NCBI GenBank assembly: GCA_029259875.1
Contig: JAJDEK010000367.1
Span: forward strand, 1-10,228
Reading direction: 5' to 3'
DNA from: Planctomycetaceae bacterium
GTDB lineage: Bacteria > Planctomycetota > Planctomycetia > Planctomycetales > Planctomycetaceae
DNA: 10,228 nucleotides
Part shown: in pieces, positions 1 through 7,178 of the stretch
Layout: every line of letters begins with the position of its first letter
Numbering within the stretch: position 1 is the stretch's first letter
The notes under the pieces: model-generated
The model's database searches: none
What the model saw: the letters and a program-made list of their open reading frames with translations, nothing else
What the model was told of the DNA's origin: nothing
Made by a program: the position numbers and the translations under genes

Positions 1-1242
1 TGCTTCTTTCACACTTGCTTCATCAAGACGTGCAAAACTTTTCAGGTTTTGTACAATTTCCGTGACACGGATCAATCCGTCTGTGGACTCCGTCAGCAAT
101 TCGATGACATCTTCCTGGATGTCTGCAAGGCCTTCCTCTTCACGGATCGTTTGAATTTTATCTAATAGCACTTTTTGTTGTGCTTTATCTTCAGAACGCG
201 TTGTTTCTGCTAATTCTTCATAGGCGTTTAGGAGTCGGGTAAAAATTTCTACATATTCACTTAATGTGCCGACATTACTTTTAATAAATCCAATAGGGTT
301 GTTGATTTCGTGGGCCACACCTGCTGCCAACTGACCTAATGAAGCCAGCTTCTCGGATTGGATCAACTGGGACTCTAGCATGTGACGACTAGAGATATCG
401 CGCACAAATGCATTCAGAACACATGGTTCTCCCTCAGAAGCGATCGAAACAGAAATTTCAATCGGAAACTCCTGGCCTGCTTTATTGAGAGCGGTCGCTT
501 CAATCAATTCATTCTGAGTGTGTGGAATCGCAGTTTTGCGAAACTCTGTCAACTTTTCTCTGAAAAGATCACGTTGCTTCTCAGACATCATGAGATCAAT
601 GAGGTTTTTTTCGATCGCCTCTTTATAGCTCCAGCCAAAGAGTCGTTCCGCGGCTTTATTCCAATCCAGAATCGTTCCGTCATCCCACATTGAGACGAAA
701 CCATCGGCTGCGGAGTCGATGATTAAACGTGTTCGTTTTTCCGCTTGCTTCAAAGCACTTTGAGCGATCTCTAAAATTTGCTCAGATTTGATTTTATCTA
801 ACGCGCGTTCAATGATCGTAGGAAGCAGACTGGTAAAAGAGTCGTCTTTGATGAGATAATCGATAGCGCCGCGTTTCATCATTTGAACGGCGACGGTTTC
901 GCTGCCTCTGGCAGTCATCACAAGAAATTCAAAATGCTGTCCTCTCTTGCCCAATTCATCGATAACATCGATGCCCTTCATATCAGGCAATTCGTAGTCG
1001 AGTAGCAGCAGCTTTGCCTTGTTCTCGTTGAGCCAATTTAACGCGTCATGCCCGGTTGAGACGCATTCAATTTGCAGAGACAAGTCGTTAAGGGACTCTT
1101 TGATAATACGTGCCTGCGTATTGCTGTCTTCGATAATGAGAATCGTTCCACCAAGACTCGTCACCGCATCATGGTTTTTGAGTTTGTCAAATTGTGGTGG
1201 AACTGTTTCGCCAACTGCTTTTGTTAAGACGTTCTGAATCAT
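1..1242 (-). CDS. Receiver-PAS-histidine kinase signalling protein (partial, C-terminus beyond left edge)
   Basis: The frame is open from ATG at 1242 to base 1, giving 414 residues without a stop, so the C-terminus is missing. Residues about 33-150 are a CheY-like receiver domain: acidic pair E38/D39, phospho-acceptor D82 in LLLLDYELP, T110 in VMTARG and K132 in YLIKDD. Residues about 171-285 are a PAS domain (start IIDSAADGFVSMWDDGT, end AFVRDISSRH). A short helix leads to the H-box GQLAAGVAHEINNP with phospho-acceptor H311, then the dimerisation helices. The ATP-binding HATPase domain should follow outside the window. By family knowledge this is a cytoplasmic two-component kinase with its own N-terminal receiver; I see no membrane segment. 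The start is supported by AAGGGG six bases before the ATG. The signal and partner cannot be read from the sequence. The domain calls are confident, the pathway is unknown. Confidence 0.93.
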   Translation of the reverse strand, partial: MIQNVLTKAVGETVPPQFDKLKNHDAVTSLGGTILIIEDSNTQARIIKESLNDLSLQIECVSTGHDALNWLNENKAKLLLLDYELPDMKGIDVIDELGKRGQHFEFLVMTARGSETVAVQMMKRGAIDYLIKDDSFTSLLPTIIERALDKIKSEQILEIAQSALKQAEKRTRLIIDSAADGFVSMWDDGTILDWNKAAERLFGWSYKEAIEKNLIDLMMSEKQRDLFREKLTEFRKTAIPHTQNELIEATALNKAGQEFPIEISVSIASEGEPCVLNAFVRDISSRHMLESQLIQSEKLASLGQLAAGVAHEINNPIGFIKSNVGTLSEYVEIFTRLLNAYEELAETTRSEDKAQQKVLLDKIQTIREEEGLADIQEDVIELLTESTDGLIRVTEIVQNLKSFARLDEASVKEA

Positions 1243-1574
1243 TAATTTCCCCTTCGAAGTTGAACTCTACAACAACCTGAGTTCAACAAGGAGGGAATTG
1301 ATCAAAGGTATTGCAGTTGATATTGTTTGTCTGGTTGTTGGTTTCGATGTACCATTGTTTTATATGGAACCCATCTAACAAAAGTCAGTGTCTTTGTAAA
1401 AAATGTAGGTCACGAAATTTCTTCAAGAATCAAATAATTTTGAAATGAGTGCAATGCCTCAGAATGGCAAGATATGTTGACAAAATGCAACACAGAAGAT
1501 GTTTTTATCATACTGATACTGAAGAAAAATCAGTAAATACGAAGATTCGCTGGCTTTTAAATGGAGCAACGAAA
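1243..1574. other. Intergenic region between kinase start and DUF1501-1 stop
   Basis: These 332 bases lie upstream of the kinase and downstream of DUF1501-1, both on the minus strand. Besides the kinase leader repeat, the only structure seen is a weak 6-bp hairpin at 1517-1535 (TACTGA / TCAGTA, 7-base loop) next to a tandem TACTGATACTGA at 1511-1522. It lies about 40 bases after the DUF1501-1 stop but has no GC-rich stem or T-run, so it is a poor terminator candidate. No convincing -35/-10 pair was found; the kinase promoter is probably within about 1290-1420. No protein gene is supported. Confidence 0.6.
1249..1293 (-). promoter_or_regulatory. Inverted repeat in kinase leader, able to pair with the Shine-Dalgarno
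   Basis: A perfect 9-bp inverted repeat, GTTGAACTC at 1259-1267 and GAGTTCAAC at 1279-1287, is separated by 11 bases and lies 17-45 bases upstream of the kinase ATG. Read as minus-strand RNA, the bases just outside the arms also pair: CUCCUU (1293-1288) with AAGGGG (1254-1249), with one G-U pair and a 4-base bulge (UUCG, 1258-1255). AAGGGG is the kinase's Shine-Dalgarno sequence. The repeat could be a translational control hairpin, or a DNA operator whose half-sites are centred 20 bp, about two helical turns, apart. The pairing is read directly; the function is inferred and needs a transcript that starts upstream of about 1293. Confidence 0.5.
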
Positions 1575-2921
1575 TCAGACCAATTCGCGAATCGGGGTTT
1601 GCTGGTCGATTAAATATTGGGGGCGGCCGTTGTTGTCTTCGATGGTGGTTGTGGAGACATCGATTCCCAGATTGTGATACAGCGTCGCGAAGACTTCTTG
1701 CATGTGCACAGGACGATCTACCGCTTCTTCCGCCAGTCGGTTTGTGGAACCGATGACTTGTCCGTTTTGCATTCCGCCTCCCGCCATTAATGCCGCATGC
1801 ACGCGCGGCCAATGATCGCGGCCTGATCTTTTATTGATTTTGGGGGTCCGCCCAAATTCACCCCAGACTAGAACGGTGACATCTTTATCCATGCCTCGTG
1901 CATGCAGATCTTCTACGAGTGCCGCGACACCTTGATCAAGTAGCGGAATGACTTTTCGGGCATAGCCAAAATTGTTACCGTGCCAATCGAAATGAGCAAA
2001 GCTGCAAGTCACACAGCGGGCACCCGCTTCAACAGCACGGCGTGCCAGCAGAAATCGGGACATGATTGCTTGATAACCTTTATCGAGCGAATAATTCAGA
2101 ACCTTGGGGCTGTCTTTGCCGTAGCGCGCCCGAACCTTGGGATCTTCTTTTTCAAGATCAAGGGCTTCCACTAATCGCGATGAGGAAAGCACTTCCAATG
2201 CCTGTTTTGTGTGTCCATCATAGGTTCCGTCTGTCAGTCGCGTCTCAGCGATGTTCCGAAAACGATCTAGTCCCTTTAATAAATGGGCGCGGTCATTCAA
2301 TCGGACAGGGGAGATGGAATTGAGCGTCATGTTTTCCATCACACGTCCATCCGGTCGGAACGGTGCATGTTCCAATCCCAGAAAACCGGAACTTTTTATG
2401 TTCCAGGGATTATGAGCCATGGTATGCGACAAATCGATGTAGGAAGGGACTGTGGGATTCACTGGTCCTTCCACTTTGGACAACGCCGAACCCAACGCAG
2501 GCCATCCGCCTTGCGGTTGTGTACTACGTTTATGATGTCCGGTACAACACTCAAATGAATCATGGCGGCCTTCCGCGCCGACGAGAGAGCGGATGATTGA
2601 GAACTTATCCATCATACCAGCCACGCGTGGCATTAACTCGCTGATTTGAATGCCGGGCACGTTCGTATCGATCGGTTTGAACTCGCCTCTAACTTCGGCG
2701 GGCGCATCAGGTTTCAAATCAAACATATCCTGATGCGGAGGCCCGCCCGCCAGAAAGATCATGATGACTGCTTTATGAGACGATGGTTTTCCGCTCTGTT
2801 CTTGTGCGCGCAAGATTTCAGGGAGGGAAAGTCCCCCCAGAGCCAAGCCTCCAATTTGCATAAAAGAACGTCTTGGCACTCGGTCGCACAAACGAATTGA
2901 TTGATCTTCAAGTCTGAGCAT
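1575..2921 (-). CDS. DUF1501 family protein with Tat signal (DUF1501-1)
   Basis: This is a 448-residue exported protein of the DUF1501 family, which belongs to the alkaline phosphatase/sulfatase-like fold and is greatly expanded in planctomycetes; no member-specific substrate can be assigned. A twin-arginine signal is visible at residues 16-40 (PRRSFMQIG, then a hydrophobic stretch ending near LRAQ), so a folded protein is probably sent to the periplasm. Family motifs in order are IMIFLAGGPPHQDMFDLKP (53-71), RGEFKPI (78-84), FDWHGN (311-316), WGEFGRTPKIN (353-363) and GRDHWP (367-372). Length is normal for the family. FDWHGN replaces the more usual WDTHGN. ATG at 2921 is preferred because GAGGA lies about nine bases upstream; TTG at 2924 would add one residue. 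The LexA-like gene ends 170 bases upstream on the same strand. No DUF1549/DUF1553 gene is adjacent. Confidence 0.9.
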   Translation of the reverse strand: MLRLEDQSIRLCDRVPRRSFMQIGGLALGGLSLPEILRAQEQSGKPSSHKAVIMIFLAGGPPHQDMFDLKPDAPAEVRGEFKPIDTNVPGIQISELMPRVAGMMDKFSIIRSLVGAEGRHDSFECCTGHHKRSTQPQGGWPALGSALSKVEGPVNPTVPSYIDLSHTMAHNPWNIKSSGFLGLEHAPFRPDGRVMENMTLNSISPVRLNDRAHLLKGLDRFRNIAETRLTDGTYDGHTKQALEVLSSSRLVEALDLEKEDPKVRARYGKDSPKVLNYSLDKGYQAIMSRFLLARRAVEAGARCVTCSFAHFDWHGNNFGYARKVIPLLDQGVAALVEDLHARGMDKDVTVLVWGEFGRTPKINKRSGRDHWPRVHAALMAGGGMQNGQVIGSTNRLAEEAVDRPVHMQEVFATLYHNLGIDVSTTTIEDNNGRPQYLIDQQTPIRELV

Positions 2922-3091
2922 CAATCCTTATCCTCAGTTAAAACAAGCGGTTTTATGAGCACTCAATCTACAACAAACCTATCAATCATATAAGTGTATG
3001 CTAATGCGTTCTGTTTTGATAGAATAATTGACGGAATCAAAGAGAATTTTGAGAAATTAGTAACTGGGAGCGACACGAAAAATACAAATGA

Positions 3092-3379
3092 TTAAACAGC
3101 TTTGTTGAATGCAATGCGTCCCTCTTCAACATTGCCACAAATCGTAAGCCGATAACTGCGGACGTTTTCTACGAGTCTGATGCCGCGCGATTGAAACGGA
3201 TCAAAAGTGATCCAGCCTTTCTGTTCGAGCATTTTCAGGTGGCTCGTAACGACGTTGATTGAGCGGATTTCAAGTACATAGGCAATTTGGTGCAGAGTCG
3301 GCGCGAGATTTGTGCTGTCAATTTCGCGGGTGATATAGTCGAGAATTTGCTGTTGTTGGTCGTTCAAATACGGATTCAT
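3092..3379 (-). CDS. Short LexA-like winged-helix regulator lacking the peptidase domain
   Basis: The 95-residue product matches the LexA N-terminal winged-helix domain: LNDQQQQILDYI (5-16), a segment resembling the LexA PP(T/S)xxEIA helix (APTLHQIA), a putative recognition helix around SINVVTSHLKMLEQKGWI, and the wing RGIRLV (65-70). After a short linker, LTICGNVEEGRIA (78-90) aligns with the LexA self-cleavage region (PLVGRVAAGEP in E. coli). The protein then stops at residue 95, so the S24 peptidase with its Ser/Lys dyad is absent, and E86-G87 replaces the cleavable Ala-Gly. It may bind DNA without RecA-triggered self-cleavage. ATG at 3379 is chosen because GGAG lies seven bases upstream and the start matches LexA; an ATG at 3442 would add 21 residues but has no good ribosome site. 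It lies between two DUF1501 genes. Target genes are unknown. Confidence 0.8.
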   Translation of the reverse strand: MNPYLNDQQQQILDYITREIDSTNLAPTLHQIAYVLEIRSINVVTSHLKMLEQKGWITFDPFQSRGIRLVENVRSYRLTICGNVEEGRIAFNKAV

Positions 3380-3442
3380 TGATTTCTCCAATGCGCATCG
3401 GGCGCGTTTGATGAGCGCACGCAGACGCTCATGATCATCCAT

Positions 3443-3855
3443 GAGAATTAGGCCCGGATTCCAATACAGGCCATACCAAGAAAAAACACAATGATTATTT
3501 TAAAGTGACTACCTTCAGCGAGTCACACGCGGCCACCACCTGGTGAACGGGGAGGGAATCAGTGAGAACAAAGCATATATACAGTATCGTCTTTCGTCAA
3601 TCAAAAAGTTAAGTTGGCTTCTGAAGATTCATAGTTGCTTTGTGAGAACCCGACTAAATTCAGCAGCTTTTGCCATCTTACATTTGAGTAGATCCCCCAA
3701 TCAGCACGAAATAATAGAATGTGAAAATGATCAAATTCTTTCTTTCGAGTGGACTTTTACTGTACATCACATTAGATTATATTGATGCGTTATAAAGCTT
3801 ATTAAGATAACTGTTTACGCTTTAGTATAAATCTCTTGAGTTCAGGAGAGTTGAG
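3443..3855. promoter_or_regulatory. Divergent intergenic region between LexA-like gene and DUF1501-2
   Basis: This spacer of about 0.4 kb must hold promoters for the minus-strand LexA-like gene and the plus-strand DUF1501-2. It contains a 6-bp inverted repeat GTGACT-N10-AGTCAC at 3505-3526 and a short palindrome CACCTGGTG at 3537-3545, both on the side of the LexA-like gene. The stretch from about 3760 to 3835 is AT-rich; TATAAA at 3826-3831 is a possible -10 element for DUF1501-2, but without a good -35. AGGAG at 3844-3848 is the ribosome site of DUF1501-2, seven bases before its ATG. The frame 3543-3785 (GTG start) has no recognisable domain and is not called. Confidence 0.5.
3505..3526. 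repeat. Inverted repeat GTGACT-N10-AGTCAC, candidate operator
   Basis: Two perfect 6-base arms are separated by 10 bases, with half-site centres 16 bp apart. The repeat lies 126 bases upstream of the preferred start of the LexA-like gene and 63 bases upstream of the alternative start at 3442. LexA proteins usually bind inverted repeats near their own promoter, so this is a natural candidate for autoregulation. A 6-bp dyad can occur by chance in a region this size, and no second copy was seen near DUF1501-1. Confidence 0.3.
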
Positions 3856-5301
3856 ATGTCTGCAAACAGTCCTACCTGCCATCCACAAATATCCCGCCGG
3901 ACGGCTATCGAAGTTGGCTCCATCGGCTTACTCGGACTTGGAATCAATCATCTGGATGCCTTGCGAGCAGAGGCGGCTGCACCACCAAAACATAAAACGG
4001 CTAAGTCTTGCATCTTCATTTTTCTTTCGGGTGGACTATCGCAGCACGAAAGTTTCGATATGAAACCGAATGCGGGCGCTGAAATTCGTGGCGAATTCGA
4101 TCCGATCTCAACCAAGATTCCTGGTTTGCAGATTTCCGAGCATCTTCCCATGTTGGCGCAACGCAGTCATCTCTGGTCCTTATGTCGTTCCTTGTCGCAC
4201 GGCTCCAATGAGCATTCGATGGGACATCATATGATGTTAACCGGACGTTCGGATATTCCTGTTGGATTCAATCCAGGTCGTCCGATGGCCACCGATCATC
4301 CTTCTATTGCTGCCATCGCCGGGGATGTGATTCAAGCCCGTACTAATTTACCACCTGCCATTGCACTGCCTGATAAAATTGTGCATCGATCGGGCCGCGT
4401 CGTGCCTGGACAGTTTGCAGGTAGAATGGGGTCGAATCGTGATCCCTGGTTCATCGAGGCCTCTCCATTTCACGTTCAATCGTATGGCGCATTTCCGGAG
4501 TATGCTTTCGATCATCAGCAACGGGGAGGTGAAGACAAGCGTCTTTTTCAGACGCCACATCTCAAGCTTTCTCAAGGTATGACACAGGGGCGGATGAACA
4601 ATCGAATTAGTTTGCTCAAAGAATTGGGAGAACAACGCAAGGTACTCGATATCGCCGGTCAGGTTGAGAGCTTTGATCGCTACCGTAGCGCTGCAATTTC
4701 TCTCTTAAATGATGACAAAGTCCATTACGCGATGGATGTCACACATGCCGATGATAAAACACAGGAACGCTACGGCAAGAACTCATTTGGCTGGTCGTTG
4801 CTGATGGCGCGTCGCTTAGTCCAGACGGGCGTTAATCTGGTACAAGTCAACTTAGGGAATAATGAATCGTGGGACACACACGGTAATTTGTTTCCCCATC
4901 TGAAAGATAAATTATTTCCACCAACGGACCGTGCCGTTTCCGCGTTGCTGGACGATTTGTCAGAAAGTGGTCAGCTCAAAGACACGCTGATTGTGATGTG
5001 CAGTGAATTTGGGCGGACTCCCAAGATATCACAACTGGCAAAAGTGTATGCCCGTCCGGGCCGGGATCATTGGGGAGCCGTCCAATCTATCTTCCTCGCC
5101 GGGGGAGGCATTAAAGGGGGGCGTGTCGTAGGAGCCACTGATAAAGTCGGTGGATTTCCGATTGATCAACCTCAGAAGCCTGAAAACTTTGCGGCAACCA
5201 TCTATCGCGCTTTAGGTTTACCCAAAACAACCTATTGGCATGACGATGTAGATCGTCCTCATTTCATCTACGATGGCGAGCCGATTCCCGGGCTCACGTA
5301 A
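3856..5301 (+). CDS. DUF1501 family protein with Tat-like signal (DUF1501-2)
   Basis: This 481-residue protein is a paralogue of DUF1501-1 on the opposite strand. A twin-arginine signal is seen at residues 13-38 (SRRTAIEVG, then GSIGLLGLGI), suggesting Tat export to the periplasm. DUF1501 motifs in order: IFIFLSGGLSQHESFDMKP (53-71), RGEFDPI (78-84), HSMGHHMMLTGR (120-131), SWDTHGN (338-344), SEFGRTPKIS (383-392) and GRDHWG (402-407). These are the conserved, probably metal-coordinating segments of the alkaline-phosphatase-like fold. The core WDTHGN motif is intact here, unlike in DUF1501-1. AGGAG seven bases before the ATG supports the start. The stop at 5299-5301 is six bases from the stop of the convergent permease gene. 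The reaction and substrate are not known for this family member. Confidence 0.93.
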   Translation: MSANSPTCHPQISRRTAIEVGSIGLLGLGINHLDALRAEAAAPPKHKTAKSCIFIFLSGGLSQHESFDMKPNAGAEIRGEFDPISTKIPGLQISEHLPMLAQRSHLWSLCRSLSHGSNEHSMGHHMMLTGRSDIPVGFNPGRPMATDHPSIAAIAGDVIQARTNLPPAIALPDKIVHRSGRVVPGQFAGRMGSNRDPWFIEASPFHVQSYGAFPEYAFDHQQRGGEDKRLFQTPHLKLSQGMTQGRMNNRISLLKELGEQRKVLDIAGQVESFDRYRSAAISLLNDDKVHYAMDVTHADDKTQERYGKNSFGWSLLMARRLVQTGVNLVQVNLGNNESWDTHGNLFPHLKDKLFPPTDRAVSALLDDLSESGQLKDTLIVMCSEFGRTPKISQLAKVYARPGRDHWGAVQSIFLAGGGIKGGRVVGATDKVGGFPIDQPQKPENFAATIYRALGLPKTTYWHDDVDRPHFIYDGEPIPGLT

Positions 5302-5307
5302 ATGTCT

Positions 5308-6447
5308 TTATACGCTTCTCAAAGCGGGCACAATTTCGGTTCGAGAGGCGTAACAAGCGGGAACGATTCCAGCACACAGACCGGTGATGAGTGCCAAGAG
5401 CATGCCCACCCAGGCAAGATGCAATGAAGGAATAAAGGCCACGGTGACTGCTTCGGCTCCCACTGAGAGGCTGCTGATTTTGAGAATGATCAATGCGGCT
5501 CCGACTCCGAACATGCCGCCTGCGATACTTAAAACCGTGCTTTCTGCAAGAACGAGTCCAAAAACTTTGAATCCCGAAAAACCCAAAGTTCGCAAGACCG
5601 CATGTTCCTGAATACGATCTTCGACCGACATCAAGGTGGTGGTCGCGACCAAGGCAAGAACCAGGCCCACACAAGCCAGTCCCAGATAGTGTGCCATTTC
5701 GATTAGCTGTGTCAAATCCCCTAGACTTTTGGCTTGAAAGACTCCTTTGGCGCGCGTATTTGTTTCGACAGGGCCGCCACGAAATCGTTCATCAATGGCT
5801 GAGCTTGTGGCGACAGGGTCTGTGCCCGGTTTTAAGATGACTTCCAATTGTGTGACCGTGCCGACCTGATTGATGCCTTGACGTCTCTGTAAAAACTCCA
5901 GATGGCTGTAAATGTAATTTTCTTCGGCAGGATTATCACTTTGATAGATGCCAGCGACATTGACCGAAAGATCGCCGATCGAAAATTTATCTCCGACTTT
6001 AATGCCACGTCGCATGGCGACCGCGCGTCCGATAATGGCAGCGTCTTGATGTGTTTCAAAATCAGTCCAGTTGCCGGAGACGAATTGAAAATCCCGCGCA
6101 CTACGCAATTTTTGCGGGGGCACTCCATAAAACACGACCACGTCCAGACTCGCACGACAATTATTTGTAAAGACTTGAATGGGGACAACGTCTTTGACTC
6201 CCGCGAATTTTGTGATTTGTTGATCATAGTCCTGGGGAAGATGGCTCGTGGCGGGGCAGAATTTGTTTGCTTGAAATACGATTAAGGAGCCACGGGCCTC
6301 CTGGCGTTGTTTGAGATCGTTCATGCCTTCCTGAATCGATTGAATAAAGCAGAAAACAAACAAGGCCACCGCTGAGCCTGCGACAGTTAAGATCGTACGG
6401 GCTCGGTGCCCCCAGAGTGTTTTCAGGATGTAGGGAATGAGTTGCAT
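5308..6447 (-). CDS. FtsX/MacB-type ABC transporter permease (permease 1)
   Basis: This 379-residue inner-membrane permease has the four-helix FtsX/LolC/MacB layout: one N-terminal helix (about 18-37), a large periplasmic domain (about 40-250) and three C-terminal helices (about 254-275, 297-323, 343-365). The cytoplasmic coupling segment RIQEHAVLRTLGFSG (278-292) matches the family's contact with the ATPase. It ends PALRSV, similar to GLKSV at the end of permease 2. By family knowledge such permeases do not form a classical channel but pass ATP-driven motion to periplasmic partners. The start is 3 bases after the ATPase stop, with GGGA of the ATPase 3' end as likely ribosome site, implying translational coupling. 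It is the last gene of the operon. With permease 2 it probably forms a heterodimer, as in LolC/LolE. The cargo is unknown. Confidence 0.9.
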   Translation of the reverse strand: MQLIPYILKTLWGHRARTILTVAGSAVALFVFCFIQSIQEGMNDLKQRQEARGSLIVFQANKFCPATSHLPQDYDQQITKFAGVKDVVPIQVFTNNCRASLDVVVFYGVPPQKLRSARDFQFVSGNWTDFETHQDAAIIGRAVAMRRGIKVGDKFSIGDLSVNVAGIYQSDNPAEENYIYSHLEFLQRRQGINQVGTVTQLEVILKPGTDPVATSSAIDERFRGGPVETNTRAKGVFQAKSLGDLTQLIEMAHYLGLACVGLVLALVATTTLMSVEDRIQEHAVLRTLGFSGFKVFGLVLAESTVLSIAGGMFGVGAALIILKISSLSVGAEAVTVAFIPSLHLAWVGMLLALITGLCAGIVPACYASRTEIVPALRSV

Positions 6448-6450
6448 CGT

Positions 6451-7176
6451 TTATTTCCCATTGACTGTAGCAGTAGTTGTTAATGACTCTGTGTCACAAT
6501 GCTGTATTTGAACCAGCTTGCCGTGATCGAGGTAGAATTGTCTGTCAGCGATTTGTGCCGCCTCTGAATCATGAGTCACCATTAACATCGTGATATCCAA
6601 TTCCCGGTTCAAGCGTTTTAGCAGATTCAGAATTTGTTCGGACGTTTCTGAATCCAAATCGCCCGTGGGTTCATCGGCAACGACGATTTTGGGGTGTTTG
6701 ACAATCGCGCGGGCGATGCCCACACGTTGTTCCTGCCCGCCTGACATTTGGCGTGGATAATGATCTGCTCGATCCAGTAAATCGACAGCCTGTAAGGCCA
6801 CTTGAACGCGTTTTTTCCGCTCGGAACGGGACATGGGCAACAGTAACAAGGGGAGTTCCACGTTTTCATACGCTGTCAATACGGGAACAAGATTATGCGT
6901 TTGGAAAATGTAACCCAGATTCGCAGCCCGCCACCTTGATAGTTGGGACCGGGAGAGAGCGGTGATTTCAGTTCCATCGACAATGATCGAACCAGAGTCG
7001 GGGTGATCAATACTGGCGATTAAATTCAGCAGTGTTGATTTTCCCGTACCGCTGGCACCCATTAATGACAGGAATTCACCTTGTTCGATCTCTAGCGAAA
7101 CCTCATCGAGAGGCGTGATGGTCTCGCCTCCCTTATGATACTGTTTCGTGACGTGATTGATGACGACGAGTGGCAT
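6451..7176 (-). CDS. ABC transporter ATP-binding protein, LolD/MacB type
   Basis: This 241-residue ATPase has every catalytic motif: Walker [10 protein letters not shown] (40-48), Q-loop Q92 in FQTHNLVP, signature [14 protein letters not shown] (144-157; MSGGQEQ instead of the usual LSGGQQQ), Walker [13 protein letters not shown] with D168/E169, and switch H202 in VTHD. The TGDLD after Walker B and the FQxxNLxP Q-loop are typical of the LolD/MacB/FtsE group that pairs with FtsX-fold permeases. It acts on the cytoplasmic side, powering permeases 1 and 2. Its ATG is 2 bases after the adaptor's stop, with AGGAAG overlapping the adaptor's last codons as ribosome site. Length is normal; the last 15 residues are a non-conserved Ser/Thr-rich tail. 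Confidence 0.95.
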   Translation of the reverse strand: MPLVVINHVTKQYHKGGETITPLDEVSLEIEQGEFLSLMGASGTGKSTLLNLIASIDHPDSGSIIVDGTEITALSRSQLSRWRAANLGYIFQTHNLVPVLTAYENVELPLLLLPMSRSERKKRVQVALQAVDLLDRADHYPRQMSGGQEQRVGIARAIVKHPKIVVADEPTGDLDSETSEQILNLLKRLNRELDITMLMVTHDSEAAQIADRQFYLDHGKLVQIQHCDTESLTTTATVNGK

Positions 7177-7178
7177 AG

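Noticed and set aside
382..1237. Plus-strand open frames at 382-693 and 1019-1237
   Set aside because: They lie opposite the kinase coding sequence, whose domains are clear; their products show no recognisable domain.
1464..1482. TGGCAAGATATGTTGAC resembling a sigma-54 promoter
   Set aside because: Spacing between the GG and GC elements is off by one, the second element is TTGA rather than TTGC, and no gene follows on that strand.
1459..1812. 117-residue minus-strand frame overlapping the end of DUF1501-1
   Set aside because: Arg/His-rich product in another frame of a well-supported gene, typical of a shadow frame.
3574..3586. CATATATACAGTA resembling half of the E. coli LexA box
   Set aside because: Only the right half (ATATACAGTA) matches; the required CTG on the left is missing, and planctomycete LexA sites need not resemble the E. 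coli one.
3543..3785. 80-residue plus-strand frame in the divergent spacer
   Set aside because: GTG start, no convincing ribosome site at good spacing, no domain, and it occupies the region expected to hold promoters.
5242..5257. 6-bp hairpin GACGAT/ATCGTC as a terminator for the transporter operon
   Set aside because: It lies in conserved DUF1501-2 codons (HDDVDRP), has a short stem and no T-run on the minus strand.
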